64,000 bases of DNA from an uncultured Paracoccaceae bacterium (GTDB taxonomy: Bacteria > Pseudomonadota > Alphaproteobacteria > Rhodobacterales > Rhodobacteraceae): positions 1-64,000 of the forward strand of contig CATOSU010000003.1 in the NCBI GenBank assembly GCA_951812615.1, given 5' to 3'. This document shows positions 16,590-24,705 of the stretch, piece after piece (within the stretch, counting starts at the first letter, position 1; each line of letters begins with the position of its first letter). The translations under genes were made by a program, and so were the position numbers. The notes under the pieces were generated by a model, which did not search any database, was not told where the DNA came from, and saw only the letters and a list, made by a program, of their open reading frames with translations.

Positions 16590-17387
16590 ATGAACGCAAT
16601 GGCCGATCCGCTGTCGATGTTCGACGTCAAGGGAAAAACCGCGCTGATCACCGGCGCGTCCGGGGCCTTTGGAATGGTCGCGGCCCGGGTTCTGGCCGGG
16701 GCCGGATGCAATCTGGTGCTGGTCGCCGGCAATCAGGAGGCGCTGGACGCCATCGCGACCGAATGCCGGGACATAGGTGCGGCGGTGACGGCGGTCAACA
16801 CGCGCCCGACCGATGAGGACACCTGCGCCGCGCTGGTTCAGGCGGCGGCTGATGCCTATGGCACGCTTGATATTCTCGTCGTGGCCTCGGGTATGAACAA
16901 GGTTGCGCTGATCAATGACATGGCGCCCGAAACCTTCACCTCGGTCATGGATGCCAACGTCACGCAGAGCTGGCTGCTGGCGCGAGCCGCGGCAGGACAG
17001 ATGAAGGCGCAGGGGCAGGGCGGCAAGATCGTGCTGGTCAGTTCCGCCCGCGGATTGCTGGGTCATCCGGCGGGTTACACGGCCTATTGCGCGTCAAAGT
17101 CCGCCGTGGACGGGATCACCAAGGCGCTGGGATGCGAACTGGGTCCGACGGGCATCACGGTCAACGCCATCGCGCCGACGGTTTTCCGCTCGCCGCTGAC
17201 GGCATGGATGTTCGAGGACACCGAAGAGGCGCAGAAGGTGCGTGCCGGGTTCCTGTCGCGCGTGCCCAAGGGGCGTCTGGGAGAACCCGAAGACCTCGCA
17301 GGACCGTTGCTGTTCCTGTCGTCGCGGGCCTCGGATTTCTACACCGGGCACATTCTTTATGCCGATGGCGGGTATACGGCGGGCTGA
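16590..17387 (+). CDS. Short-chain dehydrogenase/reductase
   Basis: The 265-residue classical SDR has the cofactor motif T21-G-A-S-G-A-F-G28, a V-A-S-G-M-N strand in place of N-N-A-G, catalytic Y166-x-x-x-K170 in Y-C-A-S-K with a preceding V-S-S-A-R-G Ser, and a C-terminal Y-A-D-G-G-Y. It oxidises or reduces a hydroxyl/keto group using NAD(P). The ATG at 16590 immediately follows the cupin stop. It shares the operon with a 3-hydroxyacyl-CoA dehydrogenase-like gene, so two alcohol oxidations may occur in the pathway. Confidence 0.9.
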   Translation: MNAMADPLSMFDVKGKTALITGASGAFGMVAARVLAGAGCNLVLVAGNQEALDAIATECRDIGAAVTAVNTRPTDEDTCAALVQAAADAYGTLDILVVASGMNKVALINDMAPETFTSVMDANVTQSWLLARAAAGQMKAQGQGGKIVLVSSARGLLGHPAGYTAYCASKSAVDGITKALGCELGPTGITVNAIAPTVFRSPLTAWMFEDTEEAQKVRAGFLSRVPKGRLGEPEDLAGPLLFLSSRASDFYTGHILYADGGYTAG

Positions 17388-17390
17388 GCG

Positions 17391-18317
17391 ATGACAGCGC
17401 GCGCGCATATCGCAGTGATCGGTGCCGGGCTGATGGGCCACGGCATCGCGCTGACTTTTGCGCGGGCGGGGCATCCTGTTTCCGTCACCGACCCGGTGGA
17501 GGAGATGCTGCAATCCGCGCCGGAGCGGATCGGCGAAAGCCTGCATCTGCTGGGTGCAGACGCGGCGGAAATCGCTGCGGCGCTGGCAAATGTCACGCTC
17601 AGCGGATCGGTGGCAGAGGCGGTGGCGGATGCCGGGTATGTGTTTGAAGCAGCCCCGGAAAAGCTGGAACTGAAACAGCGTATCTTTGCTGAAATCGAGG
17701 CCCACGCGCCTGCCGATGCGGTGCTTGCCTCCAACACCTCCGTGATCCAGATTTCCCTGATCATGGCCGGGCTGAACAGCCGGCACCGGGCGCTGGGGAC
17801 GCATTGGTGGAACCCGCCGCACATGATCCCGCTCGTGGAGGTGGTCAAGACCGAATGGACCGATCCGGCCTGCGCACAGGCGATGCACGACCTGTTGGCC
17901 GGGGCCGGCAAAACACCGGTGATGGTGGAAAAGGATGTGCCCGGCTTCATCGGCAACCGGCTGCAACATGCGCTGTGGCGCGAGGCGGTGTCGCTGGTTG
18001 AAAACGGCATTTGCACGGCCCAGGCGGTGGACGACGTAGTCAAGGCCAGCTTTGGCCGGCGGCTGGCGGTGCTGGGGCCGCTGGAAAACGCCGATCTGGT
18101 AGGGATCGGGCTGACACAGGACATTCACCGGCAGGTGCTGTTCGATCTGGAAAGCAGTGCCGCGCCTTCGGACTACTTGCAGACGCTGCTGGATCAGGGC
18201 CGGACCGGGATGGCCGCCGGTGCCGGATTTCGCGACTGGTCCGAGGAGGACCTTGCCGCGACGAAGGCCCGGGTGGCCGAGCACCTCAGAAAACTAGAGG
18301 CAATACTGCCCGAATAA
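17391..18317 (+). CDS. 3-hydroxyacyl-CoA dehydrogenase-family protein (carnitine dehydrogenase-like)
   Basis: The 308-residue protein has an N-terminal Rossmann fold (I-G-A-G-L-M-G-H-G, residues 10-18), a S-N-T-S strand, and the family's H-W-W-N-P-P-H-M-I-P-L-V-E-V-V motif with catalytic His, followed by the C-terminal G-F-I-G-N-R-L dimer domain. Size and motifs match 3-hydroxybutyryl-CoA dehydrogenases, L-carnitine dehydrogenase and lambda-crystallin relatives. It sits 3 bp after the SDR gene and in the same operon as a BKACE enzyme. That pairing (oxidise a beta-hydroxy acid, then cleave the beta-keto acid) is known from carnitine degradation. Confidence 0.87.
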   Translation: MTARAHIAVIGAGLMGHGIALTFARAGHPVSVTDPVEEMLQSAPERIGESLHLLGADAAEIAAALANVTLSGSVAEAVADAGYVFEAAPEKLELKQRIFAEIEAHAPADAVLASNTSVIQISLIMAGLNSRHRALGTHWWNPPHMIPLVEVVKTEWTDPACAQAMHDLLAGAGKTPVMVEKDVPGFIGNRLQHALWREAVSLVENGICTAQAVDDVVKASFGRRLAVLGPLENADLVGIGLTQDIHRQVLFDLESSAAPSDYLQTLLDQGRTGMAAGAGFRDWSEEDLAATKARVAEHLRKLEAILPE

Positions 18318-18339
18318 TCCGATCTCAGGGAGGAAAGAG

Positions 18340-19611
18340 ATGTCACGAACAGCAAACAGAAGACAGATCCTTGGCGGTCTGGCGGCAACCGTCGCCGCCC
18401 CGGCGATACTGACGTCAACCCGCGCTTACGCAGCCAACCCGACCATCCGGGTGGGCCATGTCAGCCCGCGCACCGGCCCGCTGGCCGGGTTTGCCGAGGC
18501 GGATGATTTCGTGCTCAAGGGGATCGAAGCGGCCCTGTCCGGCGGTGTCGAAAACAACGGCAAGACCTATCAGGTCGAAATCATTTCGAAGGACAGCCAG
18601 TCCAACCCGAACCGGGCCGCAGAGGTTGCAGCCGACCTGATCCTTGGCGAAGAGGTGGACATCATCGTTGCCGCGTCGACCCCGGACACGACCAACCCGG
18701 TCGCCGACCAGGCCGAGATCAACGAGGTGCCCTGCATCACCACCGACTGCCCGTGGCAGCCGTATTTCTTCGGCCGCAACGGCAATCCGGCGGAAGGATT
18801 CGAATACACCTACCACTTCTTCTGGGGGCTGGAGGACGTGATTGCCAACTTCCTTGACCTCTGGGGCACGTCCGGCGCCGCCAAGTCCATCGCGGGCCTG
18901 TTCCCGAACGATGCCGATGGCAACGCATGGGGTCACCTCGAGCTGGGCTTTCCCAAGCCGCTGGCAGAGGCGGGTTTCACCCTGACCGACCCGGGCCGTT
19001 ACCAGCCTCTGAACGACGATTTCTCGAACTATATCGCCGCCTTCAAGGAAGCGGGTTGCGAGATCGTCACCGGCAATATGATACCGCCGGATTTTGCCAC
19101 CTTCTGGGCGCAGGCCGCGCAACAGGATTTCCGGCCCAAGGTTGTCACTATCGGCAAGGCGCTGTTGTTCCCGTCCGTGATCGAATCGCTGGGTGATCGT
19201 GGTGACGGGCTCACGTCCGAAATCTGGTGGACCCCGACGCATCCGTTCAGTTCTTCGCTGACTGGTGACAGTGCCAAGGCGCTGGCCGATGGCTACTCCG
19301 CTGACAGCGGCCGCCCGTGGACCCAGCCGATCGGCTTCAAGCACGCGCTGTTCGAGGTTGTGCGTGACGTGGTGTCCCGGTCTGCCGATCTGGACGATCC
19401 GATGGCCACCATCGACGCCATCAAGGGCACGAACCTGTCGACCATCGTCGGGGACGTGAACTGGGCCAACGGTCCGGTGCCGAACGTCACCAAGACCCCG
19501 CTGGTCGCGGGTCAGTGGCAAAAGCAGGGGGACGGGTTCGAACTTGTCGTTACCACGAACGCGCATGCGCCGGAAATCCCGGTCGGCGGCGACCTGAAGC
19601 TCCTGGGTTAA
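18340..19611 (+). CDS. ABC importer substrate-binding protein, Tat-exported (LivK-type)
   Basis: The 423-residue protein begins with a twin-arginine signal (N-R7-R8-Q-I-L-G-G-L-A-A-T) and a probable A-Y-A cleavage at residue 31. The mature part has the type-I periplasmic binding fold of Leu/Ile/Val-like receptors (I-R-V-G-H-V-S-P-R-T-G-P-L-A-G-F, A-A-S-T-P-D-T-T-N-P). It is larger than LivK (about 370), as in receptors for amides, aromatic acids or urea. GGGAGGAAAG precedes the ATG. It delivers the operon's substrate to the following ABC genes. Confidence 0.92.
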   Translation: MSRTANRRQILGGLAATVAAPAILTSTRAYAANPTIRVGHVSPRTGPLAGFAEADDFVLKGIEAALSGGVENNGKTYQVEIISKDSQSNPNRAAEVAADLILGEEVDIIVAASTPDTTNPVADQAEINEVPCITTDCPWQPYFFGRNGNPAEGFEYTYHFFWGLEDVIANFLDLWGTSGAAKSIAGLFPNDADGNAWGHLELGFPKPLAEAGFTLTDPGRYQPLNDDFSNYIAAFKEAGCEIVTGNMIPPDFATFWAQAAQQDFRPKVVTIGKALLFPSVIESLGDRGDGLTSEIWWTPTHPFSSSLTGDSAKALADGYSADSGRPWTQPIGFKHALFEVVRDVVSRSADLDDPMATIDAIKGTNLSTIVGDVNWANGPVPNVTKTPLVAGQWQKQGDGFELVVTTNAHAPEIPVGGDLKLLG

Positions 19612-19621
19612 GGAGCAGATC

Positions 19622-20350
19622 TTGTCCGCCCTGTTGTCGGTCTCTGGCCTGAGCAAGTCCTTTGGCGCCGTAAAGGTCGCCGACGAGACGAGCTTTGATG
19701 TCGCCCCGGGGGCCGCTGTCGGCATCCTGGGGCCCAACGGGGCGGGCAAGACCTCGCTCTTCAACCTGATCACAGGTGCGATGCGCCCCGACGCGGGGCG
19801 CATTGCCTATCTGGGCGAGGACATCACTACAGTTCCAGCCGCCCATCGCTGCAAGCGGGGGATTGCCCGGTCGTTTCAGGTGCCGCAGCCGTTCGGCGGC
19901 ATGACCGTGTTCGAAAACGCGCTGGTGGGCGCGACACAGGGTGCGGGTCTGCGTCGGCAAGACGCCGAGGCTCATGTCCTGCAGGTGCTCGAAGAGACCG
20001 GGCTGTTGTCCAAGGCGAACATCCGCGCCGGGTCTCTGACGCTTTTGGAACGCAAGCGGCTGGAAATGGCGCGGGCGCTTGCTGCCAAGCCAAAGCTGCT
20101 GTTGCTGGACGAGATTGCCGGCGGTCTGACCGAGGCCGAATGCCATGCGCTGATCGACACGATCCAGCGGGTACATGGCAGCGGAACCACAATCATCTGG
20201 ATCGAGCATGTGGTTCATGCGCTTCTGGCGGTGGTCGAACGGCTGATCGTTATCGACTTCGGAAAGAAGATCGCGGAAGGCGAACCCAAGGCGATCATGG
20301 ACAGCGCCCAGGTGAAGGAAATCTACCTGGGAGTGGACCCTGATGCCTGA
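19622..20350 (+). CDS. livG: Branched-chain-type ABC transporter ATPase (LivG)
   Basis: The 242-residue ATPase has Walker A G-P-N-G-A-G-K-T-S, Walker B L-L-L-L-D-E, and the LivG-type D-E-I-A-G-G-L-T loop. The signature is unusual: S-L-T-L-L-E-R-K-R-L-E replaces the L-S-x-G-Q motif. The start is TTG at 19622, well spaced from AAGGAG; no suitable ATG exists upstream. It pairs with LivF, whose gene overlaps its 3' end by 8 bp. Confidence 0.9.
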   Translation: MSALLSVSGLSKSFGAVKVADETSFDVAPGAAVGILGPNGAGKTSLFNLITGAMRPDAGRIAYLGEDITTVPAAHRCKRGIARSFQVPQPFGGMTVFENALVGATQGAGLRRQDAEAHVLQVLEETGLLSKANIRAGSLTLLERKRLEMARALAAKPKLLLLDEIAGGLTEAECHALIDTIQRVHGSGTTIIWIEHVVHALLAVVERLIVIDFGKKIAEGEPKAIMDSAQVKEIYLGVDPDA

Positions 20351-21053
20351 GCCGCTTTTGAACATTGCGGGGCTGGATGCGCATTACGGGGATTTCCAGG
20401 CGCTTTATGGCATCGACATGACCGTCGCCGAGGGCGAGGTCATCGCTATCATCGGGGCCAACGGTGCCGGCAAGACCACGTTGATGCGGTCCATCTCGGG
20501 GTTACTGACGAATGCGGCGGAACAGGTGGCCTTCAAGGGCCGGCCCATTGGCAATCTGCGCGCCGATCAGGTTGCTTACCTGGGGATCGCTCTGGTGCCC
20601 GAGGGGCGGCAGTTGTTCCCGTCCCTGTCCGTGGAGGAAAACCTTCTGCTGGGGGGCAAGGTGGCGCGCCCCGGGCCGTGGTCTTTGTCCAAGGTTTTTG
20701 AGCTGTTCCCGATCCTCAAGGAGCGGCGGGCGCAACCGTCAACGTCGCTGTCCGGTGGGCAGCAGCAGATGGTGGCCATCGGTCGGGCGCTGATGGCCAA
20801 TCCCGAACTGATCCTGTTCGACGAAATCAGCCTCGGGCTGGCGCCGGTCATCATCAAGTCGATCTACGAGGCACTGCCCGGCATCGTCGGCGAAGGAATG
20901 ACCGCAATGATCGTGGAACAGGACATTTCCAAGGCGCTGGCGGTTTCGAGCCGGGTCTACTGCCTGCAGGAGGGACGCGTTTCGCTGGAAGGCACCACCG
21001 GCACGGTGACACGGGATCAGATCACAGCGGCCTATTTCGGAGTGGATGCGTGA
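20343..21053 (+). CDS. livF: Branched-chain-type ABC transporter ATPase (LivF)
   Basis: The 236-residue ATPase has Walker A G-A-N-G-A-G-K-T-T, the A-L-V-P-E-G-R-Q-L-F-P-S-L-S-V-E-E-N-L segment typical of LivF, signature S-L-S-G-G-Q-Q-Q-M and Walker B L-I-L-F-D-E-I-S-L-G-L-A-P. The ATG lies inside the livG end. Its TGA overlaps the livH ATG (TGATG). Its complete signature motif contrasts with the altered one in the partner ATPase. Confidence 0.93.
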   Translation: MPEPLLNIAGLDAHYGDFQALYGIDMTVAEGEVIAIIGANGAGKTTLMRSISGLLTNAAEQVAFKGRPIGNLRADQVAYLGIALVPEGRQLFPSLSVEENLLLGGKVARPGPWSLSKVFELFPILKERRAQPSTSLSGGQQQMVAIGRALMANPELILFDEISLGLAPVIIKSIYEALPGIVGEGMTAMIVEQDISKALAVSSRVYCLQEGRVSLEGTTGTVTRDQITAAYFGVDA

Positions 21054-21916
21054 TGGAATGGATCAACGCGGTGGTGCAGGGGGTGTTGCTGGGCGGGCTT
21101 TATGCCCTGTTCGCCGCCGGGCTGTCGCTGATTTTCGGGGTCATGCGGCTGGTCAATATCGCGCATGGCGACCTGATCGTGCTGGCGGCCTATCTGGGGC
21201 TGTCCACGACGATGATGCTGGGTGTCCATCCGTTCGTGGCCCTGCTGATCGTCATGCCTGCGATGGCCGGGATCGGCTATGTTCTGCAGCGAGGGCTGCT
21301 CAATCAGACGCTGGGCGACGACATCCTGCCGCCGCTGCTGGTGACGTTCGGGCTGAGCGTGATCATTCAGAATGCCTTGCTCGAAGCTTACAGCGCCGAT
21401 CCGCTGAAGCTGTCGGGCGGGGCTATTGAAACGGCCAGCCTGTCGGTTGGCGGGCTGGCGATCGGGGTTCTGCCGCTCCTGACATTCGCGGTCGCCGTGG
21501 CGGCCATCGCGTTGCTGCAATGGGTGTTTTATGCCACCAGCCTTGGTCGCGGCTTTCGTGCGGTGTCGGACAATCAGGATATTGCCCAGCTGATGGGGCT
21601 GAACCGGGCGCATGTGTTCGGGCTGGCCATGGCGCTGGCGCTGGCGGTGACGGCGATTGCCGGCATCCTTCTGGGCGTGCGCACCAGCTTTGACCCGTCG
21701 GTCGGCGGCGGGCGCCTGATCTTCGGCTTCGAGGCGGTGATCATCGGCGGGCTGGGCAACCTGTGGGGGACGCTGGCCGGTGGCGTGATCCTTGGGGTCG
21801 CGCAGACGATCGGTGCCAAGATCGACCCGGGCTGGCAATTGCTGGCCGGGCATGTCGCCTTTCTTGTCGTTCTGGCGGCGCGCCCGAACGGGCTTTTTCC
21901 GAGGGTGGAACATTGA
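21053..21916 (+). CDS. livH: Branched-chain-type ABC transporter permease (LivH)
   Basis: The 287-residue membrane protein has the LivH signature G-G-L-Y-A-L-F-A-A-G-L-S-L-I-F-G-V-M-R-L-V-N-I-A-H-G-D near the N-terminus, about eight transmembrane helices, the R-G-F-R-A-V-S-D-N coupling loop and the conserved G-G-L-G-N-L-W-G end. The ATG at 21053 overlaps the livF stop; a GTG one codon earlier is possible. The next gene starts on its stop codon through a TTGA overlap. Confidence 0.93.
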   Translation: MEWINAVVQGVLLGGLYALFAAGLSLIFGVMRLVNIAHGDLIVLAAYLGLSTTMMLGVHPFVALLIVMPAMAGIGYVLQRGLLNQTLGDDILPPLLVTFGLSVIIQNALLEAYSADPLKLSGGAIETASLSVGGLAIGVLPLLTFAVAVAAIALLQWVFYATSLGRGFRAVSDNQDIAQLMGLNRAHVFGLAMALALAVTAIAGILLGVRTSFDPSVGGGRLIFGFEAVIIGGLGNLWGTLAGGVILGVAQTIGAKIDPGWQLLAGHVAFLVVLAARPNGLFPRVEH

Positions 21917-22935
21917 GCGCTCCTGTCGTCACCCGGGCGACCCCGGCGTCACGTGTCGCGATGGTCATTGCCGTGCTGGCCCTTGTCGTTCTGGTCGCCG
22001 CGCCATGGTGGGCGGGTCGCGCCGACATGCGGCTGATGGGCGAGATTTTCCTTTACCTGTCGCTGGCCTGTCTGTGGAATCTGATGGCGGGTTACGCCGG
22101 GCTGGTCTCGGTCGGCCAACAGGCGTTCGTGGGGTTCGGCGGGTATATGCTGTTTGCCCTGACGATGTTCGGCGGGCTGCACCCGGTGGCCGCGATCCTG
22201 TGCGCAGGTCTGCTTGCAGCCGTGTTGTCGGTGCCGATCGCGGCGCTGATTTTCCGGCTGAGAGGGGCCTATTTCGCCATCGGCACATGGGTGGTCGCCG
22301 AGGTGTTCCGGCTGAGCTTTGCGCAGGTGTCCGCGCTTGGCGGCGGGTCCGGATCGTCGCTGCCGGTCGGGATCGTGAAATCGTTGGCCTCTTCTCGGTC
22401 AGGGCGCGAAGCGCTGAGTTACTGGCTGGCGCTGGGGGCGGCGGTGACGGTGATCGCAGCCGTTTACCTGTTCCTGCGGTCCCGGCGCGGTCTGGCGCTG
22501 ACCGCGATCCGCGACAGCGAGGCCGCGGCGGCCGGTCTTGGCATCGACATCTGGCGGACCAAGCTGGAGGTCTATGTGGTGAGTTCGGCCTTTACGGCGG
22601 TGATCGGCGGGCTGATCTTCCTGCAGAAGCTTCGCATTTCGCCCGACGCCGCGTTTTCCGTCAACGACTGGACGGCATTTGTGATCTTCATCGTGGTGAT
22701 CGGCGGTATCGGCACGCTCGAAGGCCAGATCATCGGCACGCTGATCTTCTTTGCCCTGCGCGAAACGCTGGCCGATTTCGGCACGATCTATCTGATGGTT
22801 CTGGGAACTGTGGCCATCGTGGTGATGCTGAAGGCGCCCAAGGGCGTCTGGGGCCTGATCCGCGACCGCTATGACCTTGAACTTTTTCCCCTCAGCTATC
22901 GCGTCCGGCAGGACGGAAGCGACAAAGGAGCCTGA
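21913..22935 (+). CDS. livM: Branched-chain-type ABC transporter permease (LivM)
   Basis: The 340-residue permease has the LivM features L-W-N-L-M-A-G-Y-A-G-L-V-S-V-G-Q-Q-A-F-V-G-F-G-G-Y (residues ~58-82), L-R-G-A-Y-F-A-I-G-T, the A-I-R-D-S-E-A-A-A cytoplasmic coupling loop and G-G-I-G-T-L-E-G. The start is TTG at 21913, overlapping the livH TGA as TTGA with GAGGGTGG upstream. In-frame open sequence further upstream lies inside livH and is not coding. The BKACE gene starts 2 bp after its stop. Confidence 0.92.
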   Translation: MSAPVVTRATPASRVAMVIAVLALVVLVAAPWWAGRADMRLMGEIFLYLSLACLWNLMAGYAGLVSVGQQAFVGFGGYMLFALTMFGGLHPVAAILCAGLLAAVLSVPIAALIFRLRGAYFAIGTWVVAEVFRLSFAQVSALGGGSGSSLPVGIVKSLASSRSGREALSYWLALGAAVTVIAAVYLFLRSRRGLALTAIRDSEAAAAGLGIDIWRTKLEVYVVSSAFTAVIGGLIFLQKLRISPDAAFSVNDWTAFVIFIVVIGGIGTLEGQIIGTLIFFALRETLADFGTIYLMVLGTVAIVVMLKAPKGVWGLIRDRYDLELFPLSYRVRQDGSDKGA

Positions 22936-22937
22936 CA

Positions 22938-23870
22938 ATGGCGCGCCAGTCCAAGACGATCATCACCTGTGCGATTACCGGGGCGATCCACACGCCCACA
23001 ATGTCGGACGCATTGCCCTATACCTATGATGACATCGCCGCGCAGGCGATCGAAGCCGCCGAAGCCGGGGCGTCGATCCTGCACCTTCATGCCCGCGACA
23101 ACGAAACCGGCGCGCCCTCGGTCGATCCGGCGGATTTCTCGCCTTTTCTGCCGCGGATCAAACAAGCGACGGACGCCGTGGTGAACATTTCGACCGGCGG
23201 ATCGCTGACCCTGTCGATCCAGGACCGGATCAGACCCGCGGCGACGTTCAGCGCGGAAATGTGTTCGATGAACATGGGGTCGATGAACTTCTCATTTCAC
23301 CCACTGGCCAAGCGTTATGACGACTGGAAATTCGACTGGGAGCGCGACTATGTCGCTAATTCCGACGGCAATATCTTCCGCAACACGTTCCGCGACATCG
23401 AGGAGGCGGCAAAAACGCTGGCCCCGCATGACATCAAGTTCGAGCATGAATGTTACGATGTCGGCCATCTCTACAACCTGAAATTCTGCATGGATATCGG
23501 GCTGTTCCGGGCGCCGGTCTTCATTCAGTTCGTGATGGGTATCCTCGGCGGCATCGGGGCGGATATCGACAACCTCGTCTTCATGAAAAAGACCGCCGAC
23601 AAACTGTTCGGCGACGACTACCGTTGGTCCATCCTTGCCGCCGGCGCGGCGCAGATCCCGATGGCGGCGACCGCCAGCCAGATGGGCGGCAACGTGCGGG
23701 TCGGGCTGGAGGACAGCCTGTTCATCCGGCGCGGGGAACTGGCCGAAAGCAATGCCCAGCAGGTTGCCAAGATCCGACGCATTGTCGAGGATCTGGGCAG
23801 TGCGGTGGCCAGCCCGGACGAGGCGCGCGAGATTCTCGACCTCAAGGGCGGCGACCGGGTGAATTTCTGA
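22938..23870 (+). CDS. Beta-keto acid cleavage enzyme (BKACE, DUF849)
   Basis: The 310-residue TIM-barrel protein belongs to the BKACE family, founded by 3-keto-5-aminohexanoate cleavage enzyme Kce. The Zn-binding L-H49-L-H51-A-R motif, the N-I-S-T-G-G strand, E-M-C-S-M-N-M-G-S-M-N and the F-E-H-E-C-Y-D-V-G-H segment are present. Known members condense a beta-keto acid with acetyl-CoA, giving acetoacetate and a new acyl-CoA. Substrate class depends on residues that cannot be aligned here. It follows directly after the importer genes and is expected to be the key C-C cleaving step of the operon. Confidence 0.92.
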   Translation: MARQSKTIITCAITGAIHTPTMSDALPYTYDDIAAQAIEAAEAGASILHLHARDNETGAPSVDPADFSPFLPRIKQATDAVVNISTGGSLTLSIQDRIRPAATFSAEMCSMNMGSMNFSFHPLAKRYDDWKFDWERDYVANSDGNIFRNTFRDIEEAAKTLAPHDIKFEHECYDVGHLYNLKFCMDIGLFRAPVFIQFVMGILGGIGADIDNLVFMKKTADKLFGDDYRWSILAAGAAQIPMAATASQMGGNVRVGLEDSLFIRRGELAESNAQQVAKIRRIVEDLGSAVASPDEAREILDLKGGDRVNF

Positions 23871-23880
23871 GGACCTGACG

Positions 23881-24705
23881 ATGCCGGAAATCGAACCCGG
23901 AGATGTGACACTGAAGTCCCTCAGCGGGGTGCATCTGTGGCATGCCCCGATGTCGAGCTGTTCGCAACGGGTGCGGATTGCGCTGGCGAAAACCGGGCGG
24001 GACTATGTCAGCCACCTTGTCAATCTCGAACAGGATGAACACGCGACCGAAGCCTATCAGGCCATCCATCCAAAGGGGCTGGTTCCGGCGCTGGTGGATG
24101 ACGGGCACCTGTTCATCGAATCGATCGATATCATCGCTCATCTGGCCGGTGAAAACTCAGAAATGACAGCCGCCGCGTCGCCCCGGCTGCTGGAAATGGC
24201 CGATGCGGCGCAGACCGATCTGAAGCTTCTGACATTCGAATATCTCTTCCGTTCCGGGCCGCCGCCGGCGCCGGAAAAGGCAGCGGCGTTTCAACAGGCG
24301 CACCACAATGACTGGCTCACGGCGTTCCGCAGGGATTTCGCGGCCGGTTTTGACCCGGACCGGTTAGACGCGGCCGCGGCGCGCACGCTTGACGGGTTCC
24401 GGACGCTCGATGCGTTGCTTGCAGACGGCCGGCGCTGGCTCTCGGGTGCGACCTTCTCGCTCAGCGACGTGGCGTGGATGCCCAACGTGCACCGCTTCCG
24501 GCTGATGGGCTGGCCTTTTGAACGGACGCCACATCTGATGCGCTGGTTCGACCGGGTCGCGGCGCGGCCCAGCTATCGGTCCGCGCTTGTCGACTGGCAA
24601 AGCGAAGACACTGCGTCGGATTTTGCCGCTTACACCGCGAAACGCCACAGCGAGGGCACCGATATCCGGTCATTGCCAGCCCTGAAAGCCGGGAGCGACA
24701 GATGA
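23881..24705 (+). CDS. Glutathione S-transferase-family protein
   Basis: The 274-residue protein has an N-terminal thioredoxin-like GST domain (W-H-A-P-M-S-S-C27-S-Q-R-V-R, then H-P-K-G-L-V-P-A-L-V-D-D-G, F-I-E-S-I-D-I-I) and a C-terminal all-helical domain ending with W-M-P-N-V-H-R-F-R-L-M-G-W-P. The S-S-C-S-Q-R motif suggests a Ser or Cys active site as in zeta/beta-etherase-like GSTs (isomerisation, ether cleavage or dehalogenation). Its stop overlaps the next start as ATGA. The specific reaction is unknown. Confidence 0.87.
   Translation: MPEIEPGDVTLKSLSGVHLWHAPMSSCSQRVRIALAKTGRDYVSHLVNLEQDEHATEAYQAIHPKGLVPALVDDGHLFIESIDIIAHLAGENSEMTAAASPRLLEMADAAQTDLKLLTFEYLFRSGPPPAPEKAAAFQQAHHNDWLTAFRRDFAAGFDPDRLDAAAARTLDGFRTLDALLADGRRWLSGATFSLSDVAWMPNVHRFRLMGWPFERTPHLMRWFDRVAARPSYRSALVDWQSEDTASDFAAYTAKRHSEGTDIRSLPALKAGSDR

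Noticed and set aside
23881-24705. Beta-etherase function for the GST
   Set aside because: The S-S-C-S-Q-R motif is suggestive only; no lignin-type ether-cleavage partners are present.
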